This document shows, piece by piece, positions 16,806-26,501 of a stretch of 37,663 nucleotides of DNA. The stretch's first letter is position 1; each line of letters opens with the position of its first letter. The stretch comes from Actinomycetota bacterium. GTDB lineage: Bacteria; Actinomycetota; Actinomycetes; Streptosporangiales; Streptosporangiaceae. The notes below the pieces were generated by a model. It ran no database searches and was not told the DNA's origin. It saw nothing but the letters and a program-made list of their open reading frames with translations. A program made the position numbers and the translations under genes. The stretch lies in contig DAHUZQ010000120.1 of the NCBI GenBank assembly GCA_027306495.1, positions 1-37,663 on the forward strand, in the 5' to 3' direction.

Positions 16806-17404
16806 CGATCCGCCTTCCCGGCACCGGGCGCCCAGTTGGCGGCTTCGGTGCCGTCCTCATCCGCGCCGTCCTCGGGCTCGGCTTCCCTGCCCGGTCCGGG
16901 CCCGCCCGCGCCGCGGCTGTAGTAGTCGCGCTCGGTCTTGCCCAGCCGCATGGGGTGTGGCGGCTGTTCCATCCCCTCCTCCAGGGGGGCGAGCAGTTGC
17001 TCCTTGGTCCAGATCAGGTTCTCCCGGCTGTCGTCGGCGATCTCGTACTCGTTCGTCATCGTGAGCGCCCTGGTCGGGCATGCCTCGACGCACAGTCCGC
17101 ACAGGATGCAGCGCAGGTAGTTGATCTGGTAGACGCTGCCGTACCGCTCGCCCGGTGAGTACCTCTCGCCGGGGGAGTTGTCGCCGCCTTCGACGTAGAT
17201 GGCGTCAGCCGGGCAGGCCCAGGCACACAGTTCACAGCCGATGCACTTCTCCAGCCCGTCCGGCCATCGGTTGAGCTGGTGCCGCCCGTGGAACCGCGGC
17301 TCGGTATCGCGCTTGACCTCGGGGTATTCGACCGTGTCGACCTTCTTGAACATCTGCCGGAAGGTGACGCCGAATCCCTTCACGGGGCCCAGGAACTCAG
17401 GCAC
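16802..17404 (-). CDS. nuoI: NADH-quinone oxidoreductase subunit I (two 4Fe-4S clusters)
   Basis: Ferredoxin-like subunit carrying the N6a/N6b clusters that pass electrons towards NuoB, 200 residues. The two CxxCxxCxxxCP motifs are at Cys54/57/60/64 and Cys99/102/105/109. The sequence between them contains a tandem duplication, [12 protein letters not shown] (residues 77-88). The last 50 residues are acidic and Gly-rich. GTG 17404 is chosen since AAGGAGG lies six bases upstream (inside the end of nuoH) and the protein then starts [15 protein letters not shown], as in related proteins; the upstream open frame is an out-of-frame reading of nuoH. It overlaps nuoH by eight bases. Confidence 0.96.
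   Translation of the reverse strand: MPEFLGPVKGFGVTFRQMFKKVDTVEYPEVKRDTEPRFHGRHQLNRWPDGLEKCIGCELCAWACPADAIYVEGGDNSPGERYSPGERYGSVYQINYLRCILCGLCVEACPTRALTMTNEYEIADDSRENLIWTKEQLLAPLEEGMEQPPHPMRLGKTERDYYSRGAGGPGPGREAEPEDGADEDGTEAANWAPGAGKADR
17141..17176 (-). repeat. 18-bp in-frame tandem duplication in nuoI
   Basis: GTACCTCTCGCCGGGGGA (17159-17176) and GTACCGCTCGCCCGGTGA (17141-17158) agree at 15 of 18 bases on the + strand and encode SPGERY twice in NuoI. It lies between the two 4Fe-4S motifs, in a loop that varies in length in actinobacterial NuoI. Confidence 0.8.
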
Positions 17405-18845
17405 CGGTGACCTCCTTGACGGAGTCGGAAGCTGCGGGACCGGCCGGGCGGCCGCCGATTCCGGCCGCGGCGCCATCGCGCCCGGCCAGCGAGCCGGCCA
17501 CACCGGCCGCCACGCCGATCCCGTGATAATGCGGAAGGTCGAGGGGCGGGACCGGGAAGGAAGGGGCTCCACTGGGGGACTGGCCGCCTTCCATCTCCTC
17601 GTCGTCGGCCGGCCCCTCCCGCGCCACCCGCCTGCGTTCGGACGCCATGTCACCGGCCCAGGCCAATGCCAGCAGCGCCGCCAGGATGGCCCCGCCGACG
17701 ATGTAGACGGGCACACTGCCGCCCTGGCTGCGCCAGACCCGGATGGTGGCGATCATCATGATCCACGCCAGCGAGACCGGGATCAGCACCTTCCAGCCAA
17801 GCTTCATGAGCTGGTCGTAGCGGATCCGGGGCAGCGTGCCGCGCAGCCAGATGAAGCAGAACAGCAGGATCCCGACTTTGGCGAGGAACCACAGCAGCGG
17901 CCACCAGCCGGCGTTCGAGCCAGACCAGACCGAGATCGGCCAGGGGGCGCGCCAGCCGCCCAGGAACAGCGTGGTCGCCAGGCCCGCCACCGTGGTCATG
18001 TTGACGTATTCGGCCAGGTAGAAGATCGCGAACTTGAGCGAGGAGTACTCGGTGTGGAATCCGCCGACCAGTTCGCCCTCGCCCTCGGGCAGGTCGAAGG
18101 GCAGCCGGTTCGTTTCGCCGACCATGGTGACCAGGTAGATCAGGAACGACGGCAGCAGCAGCACCGCGAACCACGACGGCCAGTGCAGGATGACCCCGAA
18201 CAGATGGAACTGCGCGCCGTTGGCCTGCGCGTTGACGATCGCGGTGGTGGACAGCGACCCCGAGTAGAGGAAGACGGCCACGAACGACAGTCCCATGGCG
18301 ATCTCGTAGCTGATCACCTGCGCCGAGGAACGCAACCCGCCCAGCAGCGAGTAGGGCGAGGACGACGCCCAGCCGGCCAGCACGATCCCATAGACGCCCA
18401 TGGAACTCATGGCGAGCACCAGCAGGACCGCGACGGGCAGGTCGGCCACCTGGAGCGGGGTGTGCACCCCGAAGATCGACACCTCCGGCCCGAACGGGAT
18501 GACCGAGAAGCTGATCAGCGCCGGGATCGCCGATATCGCCGGGGCCAGCCAGAACAGCAGCTTGTCCACGCCGCGGGGGACGATGTCCTCCTTCAGCGCG
18601 AGCTTGATGCCATCCAACAGCGATTGCAGCAAGCCGAACGGCCCCGCCCGGTTCGGTCCGGGCCGTTGCTGCATGCGTCCGATGACCCGCCGTTCGGCCC
18701 AGATCATGAACAGGGTCGTCAGCATCAGGAAGACGAACAGGACGACCACTTTGAGCACGATCATCCACCACGGCTGGCCGTAGAAGCTGGCCAGCGTGGG
18801 GTTCGAACCACCCGCCGGCGCCGCCGCGAGCACATGGGAGATCAT
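17397..18845 (-). CDS. nuoH: NADH-quinone oxidoreductase subunit H
   Basis: Membrane subunit (ND1-like) next to the quinone chamber, 482 residues. It shows [21 protein letters not shown] (beginning at Glu51; core [15 protein letters not shown]) and the acidic quinone-site loop [19 protein letters not shown], followed by [15 protein letters not shown]. About eight to nine helices span to residue ~400. A hydrophilic tail of about 75 residues follows ([19 protein letters not shown]...), longer than in proteobacterial NuoH. The ATG overlaps the nuoG stop (ATGA). Confidence 0.97.
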   Translation of the reverse strand: MISHVLAAAPAGGSNPTLASFYGQPWWMIVLKVVVLFVFLMLTTLFMIWAERRVIGRMQQRPGPNRAGPFGLLQSLLDGIKLALKEDIVPRGVDKLLFWLAPAISAIPALISFSVIPFGPEVSIFGVHTPLQVADLPVAVLLVLAMSSMGVYGIVLAGWASSSPYSLLGGLRSSAQVISYEIAMGLSFVAVFLYSGSLSTTAIVNAQANGAQFHLFGVILHWPSWFAVLLLPSFLIYLVTMVGETNRLPFDLPEGEGELVGGFHTEYSSLKFAIFYLAEYVNMTTVAGLATTLFLGGWRAPWPISVWSGSNAGWWPLLWFLAKVGILLFCFIWLRGTLPRIRYDQLMKLGWKVLIPVSLAWIMMIATIRVWRSQGGSVPVYIVGGAILAALLALAWAGDMASERRRVAREGPADDEEMEGGQSPSGAPSFPVPPLDLPHYHGIGVAAGVAGSLAGRDGAAAGIGGRPAGPAASDSVKEVTGA

Positions 18846-21265
18846 TGCGGGCTCCTCAGGGTCACCAGGTCACCGTGACCGCGTGCGAGCAGGCGCCTGG
18901 TCTCACACCCGCGAGAGTGCGCGGGCAGCCACACCACCCGGTCCGGCATGGCCACCACCCGCGCCGGGACCGTGACCGCCCCGCGCTCGGTGGCCACAGT
19001 GACCTTATCGCCATCCATGACTCCCGCCTCGGCGGCGGTGGCGGCCGACATGAGGGCGACCGGTGCGCGTGCGGTCCCGGCCAGGAAGGGCTCGCCGTCC
19101 TGCATGCGCCCGGCGTCCAGCAGCAGCCGCCAGGTGGCCAGCCTTGCCTGTCCCGCATCGGCGATCCGGCCGCTGGTCAGCCCAGTGGCCGGCGGCCTCA
19201 GCCGGGCGCCCTGCCAGCCGGCCAGCCGGGCCAGCTCCGCTCGGGCGGCGGCGGCGTCGGGCAGGCCGAGGTGCACGTCCATCGCATCGGCGATCCGGCC
19301 GAGCACCCGCAGGTCGCTCTCGACCCCCGGCACCGCGAGGGCTGCCTCGAACGATCCCGGCCGGCCCTCCCAGTCCACGAACGTGCCAGCCTTCTCGGCC
19401 ATGGCCGCGACCGGCAGTACCACGTCGGCGCGGTCGGTCACCGGCCCGGCTCGCAATTCCAGGCTGACGATGAACGGCACCTGTGCGAGGGCCTCCAGCG
19501 CGAACTCCTCATCGGGCAGGTCGGCGGGATCGAGCCCGGCGACCACGAGGGCGTCGATGTCACCCGCCGCCGCCGCGGCGAGGATCTCCCCGGTGTCGCG
19601 GCCGGGCAGGGCCGGCAGTGTGGCGACACCCCATGCCGCCGCCACCTCCGCACGGGCGGCCGGATCCGATACCGGCCGGCCGTGCGGCAGCAGGGCCGGC
19701 ATCGCGCCGGCGTCCAGCGCCCCGCGCTCACCGGCCCGCCTCGGCACCCAGCCGATCGCAGCGCCGGTCGCCTCGGCGAGCCGGACCAGCGCCGACAGCG
19801 CGCCCTCCACCTCGGCCAGCCGCTCGCCGGCGAGAATGACCGCGCCGGGCTCCCGCATCGCCTGCGCCGCCGCCGCACCGTCCCCGGTCGCCGCGTCGGC
19901 GGCCAGTGCCAGCAGGGCGTTCCCCTCATCTCCGGGACTGGTGGCCAGCAGCACGCCCGACATCTTGGCCAGCCCGGCACTGGCAAGCGGGGCGATCGAA
20001 TACACGGCCACCCCGCGGTGGCGGGCTGCCTTGCGCAGGCGCAGGAAGACGATCGGGGACTCGTCCTCCGGCTCAAAGCCGGCCAGCAATACCGCCGGAG
20101 CGCGCTCGAGATCGGCGTAACTGACTCCGATGCCCCGGCCCGCCACGGCCGCACCGAGGAACTGCGCTTCCTCCGCCGAGTGAGCCCGCGCCCGCATGTC
20201 GATGTCATTGGTGGCGAGGGCGACCCGCGCGAACTTGGCGTAGGCGTAGGCATCCTCCTGGGTGAGCCGCCCGCCGGTAAGCACAGCCGCCCGGCCCCGT
20301 GCCTGCGCCAGCCCGCGGGCGGCCATGCCGACCGCCTCCGGCCACGACGCGGGCCGCAGCACCCCCTCATCCCGCACCAGCGGCGTCACCAGCCGGTCCG
20401 GCTGGGTGGCATAGGTGAACGCCCACCGGCCCTTGTCGCAGTTCCACTCCTCGTTCACGGCGGGATCGGCACCCGACAGCCGCCGGGTCACCACACCCCG
20501 CCGGTGGTCGGTGCGCAGCCGGCAGCCGGAGGCGCAGTGCTCGCACACCGCTGGGACGGACACCAGGTCGAAGGGCCGGCTCCGGAACCGGTAAGCGGCG
20601 CCGGTCAGCGCGCCAACCGGGCAGATCTGCACCGTGTTGCCGGAGAAATAGGAATCGAACGGCTCGCCGGCGGCGGTCCCGATCCGCTGTGCCGGTCCCC
20701 GTTCGAAGAACTCGATGAGCGGGTCGCCCGCGATCTGCTCGGCGAAGCGGGTGCAGCGGGTGCAGGAGATGCAGCGTTCCCGGTCGAGCAGGACCTCGCT
20801 GGAGATGGCCACTGGCTTGGCGAAGGTGCGCTTGGTCTCGATGAAGCGCGTCTCGCCCTGCCCGGCCGACATGGCCTGGTTCTGCAGCGGGCACTCGCCG
20901 CCCTTGTCGCACATCGGGCAGTCCAGCGGGTGGTTGATGAGCAGCAGTTCCATCACCCCGCGCTGGGCCTTCTCGGCGACCGCGGAGGTCAGCTGGGTGC
21001 GCACGGTCATGCCGTCGGTGCAGGTGGTGGTGCAGGAGGCGAGCGGCTTGGGCTGGCCCTCCACCTGCACCAGGCACTGCCGGCACGCACCTGCCGGATC
21101 CAGCAGGGGGTGATCGCAGAACCGCGGAATCTGGATGCCCAGCATTTCGGCCGCCCGGATCAGCAGCGTGCCTTTGGGCACGGTGATCTCGAAACCGTCG
21201 ATGGTGACGGTCACCCCATCGGGCACCGCCGGCGCGGCGGCGCCTTCGTTGGTCTGCACTGTCAT
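18842..21265 (-). CDS. nuoG: NADH-quinone oxidoreductase subunit G (Fe-S/molybdopterin-oxidoreductase-like)
   Basis: Largest peripheral subunit, 807 residues, relaying electrons from NuoE/F. The N-terminus is a 2Fe-2S ferredoxin domain (Cys50, 61, 64, 78). Then come the His/Cys site of cluster N5 (His112, Cys116, 119, 125), the 4Fe-4S site (Cys165, 168, 171 and Cys215) and a further CxxCxxxC-x27-C (Cys241, 244, 248, 276), the ligand set of the extra N7 cluster found in many bacterial NuoG. The rest is the molybdopterin-oxidoreductase-like fold with no cofactor role expected. ATG 21265 (MTVQTNEG) has GAGGA upstream; the longer open frame ahead overlaps nuoF antisense to its codon pattern. It starts 13 bp after nuoF. 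Confidence 0.97.
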   Translation of the reverse strand: MTVQTNEGAAAPAVPDGVTVTIDGFEITVPKGTLLIRAAEMLGIQIPRFCDHPLLDPAGACRQCLVQVEGQPKPLASCTTTCTDGMTVRTQLTSAVAEKAQRGVMELLLINHPLDCPMCDKGGECPLQNQAMSAGQGETRFIETKRTFAKPVAISSEVLLDRERCISCTRCTRFAEQIAGDPLIEFFERGPAQRIGTAAGEPFDSYFSGNTVQICPVGALTGAAYRFRSRPFDLVSVPAVCEHCASGCRLRTDHRRGVVTRRLSGADPAVNEEWNCDKGRWAFTYATQPDRLVTPLVRDEGVLRPASWPEAVGMAARGLAQARGRAAVLTGGRLTQEDAYAYAKFARVALATNDIDMRARAHSAEEAQFLGAAVAGRGIGVSYADLERAPAVLLAGFEPEDESPIVFLRLRKAARHRGVAVYSIAPLASAGLAKMSGVLLATSPGDEGNALLALAADAATGDGAAAAQAMREPGAVILAGERLAEVEGALSALVRLAEATGAAIGWVPRRAGERGALDAGAMPALLPHGRPVSDPAARAEVAAAWGVATLPALPGRDTGEILAAAAAGDIDALVVAGLDPADLPDEEFALEALAQVPFIVSLELRAGPVTDRADVVLPVAAMAEKAGTFVDWEGRPGSFEAALAVPGVESDLRVLGRIADAMDVHLGLPDAAAARAELARLAGWQGARLRPPATGLTSGRIADAGQARLATWRLLLDAGRMQDGEPFLAGTARAPVALMSAATAAEAGVMDGDKVTVATERGAVTVPARVVAMPDRVVWLPAHSRGCETRRLLARGHGDLVTLRSPQ

Positions 21266-21278
21266 CGCGTTATCGTCC

Positions 21279-22577
21279 TCACTTGCCCGCCCACGCCGTC
21301 GCCGCGGCCGGGTCGAACGGGCATCCGCCACGCTTGGCGTGCTCGATGAACTCGTCACGGAAGTACTTGATGGACGAGGTGACCGGGCTGACCGCGCCGT
21401 CGCCGAGGGCGCAGAACGCCCGGCCAAGGATGTTGTCACAGATGTCGAGCAGCTTGTCGAGATCGGAGTCGGTGCCCTCGCCACGCTCGAGGCGGTCCAG
21501 CACCCGCACCATCCAGAACGTGCCCTCGCGGCACGGAGTGCATTTCCCGCACGATTCGTGCTCGTAGAACTCGGTCCACCGCAGCACCGCCCGCACCACG
21601 CAGGTGGTCTCGTCGAAGATCTGGAGTGCCCTGGTGCCGAGCATGGAGCCGGCCGCGCCGACCGACTCGAAGTCCAGCGGCACGTCGAGGTGCTCGTCGG
21701 TGAAGATCGGGGTCGATGACCCGCCCGGCGTCCAGAACTTCAGCCGGTGACCGGCCCGGATCCCTCCCGCCTGGGCCAGCAGTTCGCGCAGCGTGATGCC
21801 GAGCGGAGCCTCGTACTGCCCCGGGGTGGTCACATGTCCGGTGAGCGAGAAGATCCCGAACCCCTTGGACCGCTCGGTGCCCATGCCCGCGAACCAGGCC
21901 GCCCCGCTGGCCACGATGGCGGGCACACTTGCGATCGACTCGACGTTGTTGATCACGGTCGGGCACGCGTACAGGCCCGCGACGGCCGGGAACGGTGGCT
22001 TCAGCCGGGGCTGGCCCCGGAACCCCTCCAGGGAGTCCAGCAGGGCCGTTTCCTCCCCACAGATGTAGGCGCCGGCGCCGGCGTGGATCACCAGGTCCAG
22101 ACCGTAGCCCGAACCAAGGATGTCGCGGCCGAGGTATCCGGCCTGGTACGCCTCCGCGACCGCCTGCTGCAGACGGCGGACCACGTGCAGCACCTCGCCC
22201 CGCACATAGATGAACGCCTGCTCCGCGCGGATCGCGTAGGAGGTGATGATGGCGCCTTCGATCAGCGCGTGCGGCGTGGCCAGCATGAGCGGGATGTCCT
22301 TGCAGGTCCCCGGCTCGGACTCGTCCGCGTTCACGACCAGGTAGTGGGGCTTGCCGTCACCTTGGGGGATGAATCCCCACTTCATGCCGGTGGGGAAGCC
22401 GGCCCCGCCCCGGCCGCGCAGGCCCGATCCCTTCACAGCGGCAATGATGTCGTCGGGTTGCATCGCGAGGGCCTTGGCCAGCGCCTGGTAACCCCCGTGC
22501 CGCCGGTAGCCCGCCAGGGTGAAGGAGTCCGGTTCGTCCCAGTGCGCGGTGAGCACGGGCGTGAGCGTGCCGGTCAT
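21279..22577 (-). CDS. nuoF: NADH-quinone oxidoreductase subunit F (NADH/FMN-binding)
   Basis: NADH-oxidising subunit, 432 residues. The NADH/FMN-binding Gly-rich loop is [16 protein letters not shown] (about residues 52-67), and the second element, [16 protein letters not shown], is the family's FMN-site block. The C-terminal 4Fe-4S (N3) ligands are Cys343, 346 and 349 in [12 protein letters not shown] and Cys389. Start ATG overlaps the nuoE stop (ATGA). NuoE-F-G together form the NADH dehydrogenase module. Confidence 0.97.
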   Translation of the reverse strand: MTGTLTPVLTAHWDEPDSFTLAGYRRHGGYQALAKALAMQPDDIIAAVKGSGLRGRGGAGFPTGMKWGFIPQGDGKPHYLVVNADESEPGTCKDIPLMLATPHALIEGAIITSYAIRAEQAFIYVRGEVLHVVRRLQQAVAEAYQAGYLGRDILGSGYGLDLVIHAGAGAYICGEETALLDSLEGFRGQPRLKPPFPAVAGLYACPTVINNVESIASVPAIVASGAAWFAGMGTERSKGFGIFSLTGHVTTPGQYEAPLGITLRELLAQAGGIRAGHRLKFWTPGGSSTPIFTDEHLDVPLDFESVGAAGSMLGTRALQIFDETTCVVRAVLRWTEFYEHESCGKCTPCREGTFWMVRVLDRLERGEGTDSDLDKLLDICDNILGRAFCALGDGAVSPVTSSIKYFRDEFIEHAKRGGCPFDPAAATAWAGK

Positions 22578-23284
22578 GCCCCACTCCCCTCCCGGCCGGC
22601 CGGTGACGCCGCCCCGGCGGGATTCCCGCCGGGCTCGGGTGCGGCCCAGCCATTCTCGTGAGCCACCCGCAGGCCCGCCAGCGTGGGCTCACCGGCCTGC
22701 GCGCCCGTCCCGGCCTGGCCGTCGGGGAATCCGGCGAGGATCTTGGACGCCTCGCGGAACGAGCACAGCCGCGCCGCGCCGCGGGAGGGGACGACATCCC
22801 GGCCCGCCCGCAGGTCATCGACCAGCGAACGGGCGGCGGCCGGCGTCATGTTGTCGAAGAACTCCCAGTTGACCATGACCACGGGGGCGAAGTCGCAGGC
22901 GGCGTTGCATTCCACGTGCTCGAGACTGACCATGCCGTCGGCGGTGGGCTCGTCGTCGGCGACACCGAGATGGTCCCGCAGGCCCGCGAGGATCTCATCC
23001 CCGCCCAGCACCGCGCACAGCGTGTTGGTGCAGACCCCGACGTGGTAGCGCCCGACCGGGCTCCGCTTGTACATGGTGTAGAAGCTCGTCACCGCCGCCA
23101 CCTCTGCGTCGGTCAGCCCGAGGCGGCTGGCGCAAAAGGCGATGCCATCGTCGGATACATAGCCCTCCTCGGCCTGCACGAGGTGAAGCAGCGGAAGCAG
23201 CGCCGACCGGGAGCGGGGGTAACGGCCGATGATGTCAGCCGCCTCCGCCTCCAGACGTGCCCGCGCCTCGTCGCTGATCGCCAT
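22574..23284 (-). CDS. nuoE: NADH-quinone oxidoreductase subunit E (2Fe-2S)
   Basis: Thioredoxin-fold 2Fe-2S subunit (cluster N1a), 236 residues. The four ligands are Cys85 and Cys90 (CTNTLC) and Cys126 and Cys130 (ECNAACD). The N-terminal helical part (residues 1-75) has the usual ALLPLLHLVQAEEGYVSDD segment. The region after residue 165 is a longer, Gly/Pro-rich tail, usual for actinobacterial NuoE. The ATG shares one base with the nuoD stop (TAATG). Confidence 0.96.
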   Translation of the reverse strand: MAISDEARARLEAEAADIIGRYPRSRSALLPLLHLVQAEEGYVSDDGIAFCASRLGLTDAEVAAVTSFYTMYKRSPVGRYHVGVCTNTLCAVLGGDEILAGLRDHLGVADDEPTADGMVSLEHVECNAACDFAPVVMVNWEFFDNMTPAAARSLVDDLRAGRDVVPSRGAARLCSFREASKILAGFPDGQAGTGAQAGEPTLAGLRVAHENGWAAPEPGGNPAGAASPAGREGSGA

Positions 23285-24612
23285 TACCTGTCCACCCCTC
23301 CCATCACGGGGTCGATGCTCGCCACCGCCGCGATCACGTCCGCGATCAGGCCGCCCTCGGACATCGCGGCGACCGACTGCAGGTTCGTGAACGACGGGTC
23401 ACGGAAGTGCACCCGGTAGGGCCTGGTCCCGCCGTCGCTGACCGCATGGCAGCCTAGCTCGCCGCGGGGCGACTCGACGGCGGCGTAGACCTGGCCGGGA
23501 GGGACCCGGAATCCCTCTGTGACCAGCTTGAAGTGATGGATCAGCGCTTCCATCGACTGGCTCATGATGTGGGCGATGTGCGCCGGGGAGTTGCCGAGCC
23601 CGTCCGGGCCGAGCGCGAGCTGGGCGGGCCAGCCGATCTTCGGGTCGTTGATCATGACCGGGTCGTGGGCGGGCCGCTTGGCGGCCAGCCGGTCCACGCA
23701 CTGCTCGATGATCTTCAGGGACTCGTCCATCTCCGCCATGCGGACCAGGTAGCGGCCGTAGACGTCGCAGGAGTCCACGGTCGGGACATCGAACTCGTAG
23801 GTCTGGTATCCGCAGTAGGGCTGGCTCTTGCGCAGGTCCCAGGGCAGCCCGGTGGCGCGCAGGATGGGCCCGGTGATGCCCAGCGCCATGCAGCCGGACA
23901 GGTCAAGGTGGGCGACGTTCTTCGTGCGGGCGATATAGAGGGCGTTGGCGTCGAGCAGTGCCCGGATTTCGGCCAGCTGCCCCGGCATCACCGTCAGGAA
24001 CTCGCGGATCCGCTCGAGCGCCCCCGGCGGAAGATCCTGGGAGACACCGCCGGGGCGCACGTAGGCGTGGTTCATGCGCAGGCCGGAGATGAGCTCGAAC
24101 AGGTCGAGCACCTTCTCACGCTCGCGCAGGCCGTAGAGGAAGACCGTCGTCGCGCCCAGTTCCATCCCGAAGGTGCCCACGGCCATGAGGTGGGAGGAGA
24201 TGCGGTTGAGTTCCATCATCAGCACCCGCAGGACGTTCGCGCGCCGCGGGACTTCCGCCTCGATGCCGAGCAGTCGCTCGACGGCCAGGCAATAGGCGGT
24301 CTCATTGAACAACGGCGAGAGGTAGTCCATCCGGGTGCAGAACGTCACGCCCTGCGTCCAGGTGCGGAACTCCATGTTCTTCTCGATGCCGGTGTGCAGG
24401 TACCCGATCACCGGTCGCAGTTCGGTCACCGTCTCGCCGTCGAGGGTGAGCACCAGCCGCAGCACGCCGTGGGTTGATGGATGCTGCGGCCCCATGTTGA
24501 TGACCAGGCGCTCCTCACCCGGCGAATCGGCCATCTCGTCGGCCGCCGCGACGATCTCGTCCCAGTCCTGGCCACCCACGTTGTAGACGCGGCCTTCGGC
24601 CTCAGCGGTCAT
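23284..24612 (-). CDS. nuoD: NADH-quinone oxidoreductase subunit D (49 kDa)
   Basis: Quinone-site subunit homologous to the large subunit of NiFe hydrogenases, 442 residues. The signature [14 protein letters not shown] (residues 40-53) contains the His residues that line the quinone head-group pocket. [11 protein letters not shown] and the C-terminal [10 protein letters not shown] block are also present. The hydrogenase metal-binding cysteines are absent, as expected. ATG 24612 has GGAGGT seven to eight bases upstream; an ATG 16 codons earlier lies in the nuoC-nuoD gap and has no support. The 84-bp gap from nuoC is the longest in the nuoA-H part. Confidence 0.97.
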   Translation of the reverse strand: MTAEAEGRVYNVGGQDWDEIVAAADEMADSPGEERLVINMGPQHPSTHGVLRLVLTLDGETVTELRPVIGYLHTGIEKNMEFRTWTQGVTFCTRMDYLSPLFNETAYCLAVERLLGIEAEVPRRANVLRVLMMELNRISSHLMAVGTFGMELGATTVFLYGLREREKVLDLFELISGLRMNHAYVRPGGVSQDLPPGALERIREFLTVMPGQLAEIRALLDANALYIARTKNVAHLDLSGCMALGITGPILRATGLPWDLRKSQPYCGYQTYEFDVPTVDSCDVYGRYLVRMAEMDESLKIIEQCVDRLAAKRPAHDPVMINDPKIGWPAQLALGPDGLGNSPAHIAHIMSQSMEALIHHFKLVTEGFRVPPGQVYAAVESPRGELGCHAVSDGGTRPYRVHFRDPSFTNLQSVAAMSEGGLIADVIAAVASIDPVMGGVDR

Positions 24613-24696
24613 AACGGGCACCTCCGCTCGTCCACTGGCGCAGCGGTGGCCGGGGGTCACGGTCCGCCGGAGCGTCGCAAGGTGTGGCGCTGGTGG

Positions 24697-25407
24697 TCAC
24701 GAGTAGCTCCTGCGCTCGTCGGGGGGTGGGATCCGGGCGCCCCGGTACTGGACTGGTATCCCGCCCAGCGGGTAGTCCTTGCGCTGTGGATGGCCCTTCC
24801 AGTCGTCCGGCATCTCGATCCGGGTCAGGCCGGGGTGGCCGTCGAAGATGATCCCGAAGAAGTCCCAGGTCTCCCGCTCATGCCAGTCACAGGTCGGGTA
24901 GGTGCCAGTCAGCGACGGGATGTGGGGGTCAGCGTCGGGTGCGCCGGTCTCCAGGCGGAGCCTGCGGTTGTGGGTGATCGACAGCAGGGGGTAGACGGCG
25001 TGCAGTTCCTGGCCGGTGTCCTGCGGGTAGTGCACCCCGCTGGTGCCCAGGCACATCTCGAATGCCAGGGCCGGGTAATCGCGCAGCACCCGCGCGACGG
25101 CGACCAGGTGCTCCCGCCGGACGTGCAGGGTGAATTCGCCCCGGTCCATGACCACGCGCTCGATGGCGTCGGCAAAGTCGGTCCCGGCTGCCGCAAGGCC
25201 CTCGGCAAGCCGGTCCGCGATCTCGTCGAAGTAGGAGCCGTATGGCCGCGGGGTTGAGGGTTCGGGACGGCGGCGCACCTGCAGGCCGCCGTAGCCGGAG
25301 GTGTCGCCGGTCGTGTGCGTGCCGAACATGCCGGTGCGGACCACCGGCTGGGTCAGCGGGTCCTGCCCCGCCTCTGCGCTGCCTTCCGGCAGCCGTTCCT
25401 CGGTCAT
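24697..25407 (-). CDS. nuoC: NADH-quinone oxidoreductase subunit C (30 kDa)
   Basis: Peripheral-arm subunit holding NuoD and NuoB, 236 residues. The family signature is complete: [20 protein letters not shown] followed by the D-W-x-G-x-P-x-RKDYP pattern (about residues 180-215). The first 55 residues are variable. The ATG overlaps the nuoB stop by one base (TGATG). NuoC and NuoD are separate genes here, unlike the fused form of some gammaproteobacteria. Confidence 0.96.
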   Translation of the reverse strand: MTEERLPEGSAEAGQDPLTQPVVRTGMFGTHTTGDTSGYGGLQVRRRPEPSTPRPYGSYFDEIADRLAEGLAAAGTDFADAIERVVMDRGEFTLHVRREHLVAVARVLRDYPALAFEMCLGTSGVHYPQDTGQELHAVYPLLSITHNRRLRLETGAPDADPHIPSLTGTYPTCDWHERETWDFFGIIFDGHPGLTRIEMPDDWKGHPQRKDYPLGGIPVQYRGARIPPPDERRSYS

Positions 25408-26081
25408 CAGTGATCGGCCCCCTCGTGACCAGCGGCCCCCTCGTGACCAGCGGCCCCCTCACCACCCTGGCCCTGGCCGGATGCCGGCTGCGCAGGTCCG
25501 GCCGCCAGCCGTGGTGCAGCAGGGGCGGCCAGGTGCAGCACGGCGCCCGCAGCCAAGGGCAGCCGGCGCAACCGGGCCTGCTCCAGTTCCTCGATCTCCG
25601 CCCGCCGGTCGGCGCCGAGCTTGCTGTTCTGGATCTTGTCGTGCAGCTTGAGGATCGCGTCCAGCAGCATTTCCGGCCGCGGCGGGCAGCCCGGCAGGTA
25701 GATGTCCACCGGGACGATGTGGTCCACGCCCTGCACGATCGCGTAGTTGTTGAACATGCCTCCGCTGGAGGCGCAGACCCCCATCGAGATGACCCACTTG
25801 GGCTCGGACATCTGGTCGTAGATCTGGCGCAGCACCGGCGCCATCTTCTGGCTGACCCGGCCGGCCACCACCATCAGGTCGGCCTGGCGCGGGGTGTTGG
25901 AGGCACGCTCCATTCCGAACCTCGCGAGGTCGTGGCGGGGACCGCCGGTCGCCATCAGTTCGATCGCGCAGCACGCCAGGCCGAAGGTCGCCGGCCATAC
26001 CGAACTCTTGCGCGCGTAACCCGCGAGCTTCTCGACGGTGGTGAGCAGGATCCCGCTCGGCAGCTTTTCTTCCAGGCCCAT
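25407..26081 (-). CDS. nuoB: NADH-quinone oxidoreductase subunit B (cluster N2)
   Basis: Carries N2, the last Fe-S cluster before quinone, 224 residues. Ligands are the tandem Cys37-Cys38 (LACCAIE), Cys103 (GVCASSGG) and Cys132 (LPGCPPRPE). The fold ends near residue 180. The remaining 45 residues are Ala/Gly-rich and finish with a short repeat ([18 protein letters not shown]) created by an 18-bp tandem DNA repeat. It starts three bases after the nuoA stop. Confidence 0.96.
   Translation of the reverse strand: MGLEEKLPSGILLTTVEKLAGYARKSSVWPATFGLACCAIELMATGGPRHDLARFGMERASNTPRQADLMVVAGRVSQKMAPVLRQIYDQMSEPKWVISMGVCASSGGMFNNYAIVQGVDHIVPVDIYLPGCPPRPEMLLDAILKLHDKIQNSKLGADRRAEIEELEQARLRRLPLAAGAVLHLAAPAAPRLAAGPAQPASGQGQGGEGAAGHEGAAGHEGADH
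25416..25460 (-). repeat. 18-bp tandem repeat in the 3' end of nuoB
   Basis: GGCCCCCTCGTGACCAGC occurs at 25416-25433 and 25434-25451, followed by half a copy (25452-25460). It is in frame and encodes the repeating GAAGHE at the NuoB C-terminus, outside the conserved fold. Confidence 0.85.
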
Positions 26082-26084
26082 CTT

Positions 26085-26447
26085 TCAGTCCCATTCCAGA
26101 CCGCCGCGCCGCCACACGTAGGCGTACGCGACCAGCACGGTGACTATGAAGAGCACCATCTCCACGAGGCCGAACACCCCGAGGCTGCGGAAGGTGACGG
26201 CCCAGGGGTACAGGAAGATGATCTCGATATCGAACAAGATGAACAGCATGGCGGTCAGGTAGTACTTGACCGGGAAGCGACCGCCGCCACTGGGTTGCGG
26301 GGTGGGCTCGATCCCGCTCTCGTATGCCTGAAGCTTGGCGCGGTTCCAGCGCTTGGGCCCGGCCAGCGCCCCCATGACGAGCGAGAACCCCGCGAATAGC
26401 GCGGCCAGTGCGGCGAGCATCAGGATCGGCACGTACAGGGTCAGCAC
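26085..26447 (-). CDS. nuoA: NADH-quinone oxidoreductase subunit A
   Basis: A 120-residue membrane subunit (ND3-like) with three hydrophobic helices. The conserved loop between helices 1 and 2 is YESGIEPTPQPSGGGRFPVK, in which the usual Cys of other phyla is Ile (ESGxEP), as is common in bacteria. FDIEIIFLYPWAV is the acidic second-helix motif. GTG 26447 is preceded by GGGAGGG. It follows the geranylgeranyl reductase gene by 54 bp with no visible terminator, so the two are likely cotranscribed. Confidence 0.96.
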   Translation of the reverse strand: MLTLYVPILMLAALAALFAGFSLVMGALAGPKRWNRAKLQAYESGIEPTPQPSGGGRFPVKYYLTAMLFILFDIEIIFLYPWAVTFRSLGVFGLVEMVLFIVTVLVAYAYVWRRGGLEWD

Positions 26448-26501
26448 CGCACGCCCTCCCTTCTCATCTTCCGCGTGGGCTCTGGTGAGTCGGCACGCCG
26501 T

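Noticed and set aside
18800-18809. GGTTCGAACC, resembling a tRNA T-arm
   Set aside because: It lies in the coding sequence of nuoH (near SNPTLAS) and no cloverleaf can be built around it.
18845-21349. A very long open frame on the + strand opposite nuoG, and similar ones opposite nuoH, nuoM, ggr, the S9 peptidase and cysN
   Set aside because: They are antisense readings of confident genes in GC-rich DNA, with Arg/His/Gly-rich translations, no family motifs and no ribosome binding sites.
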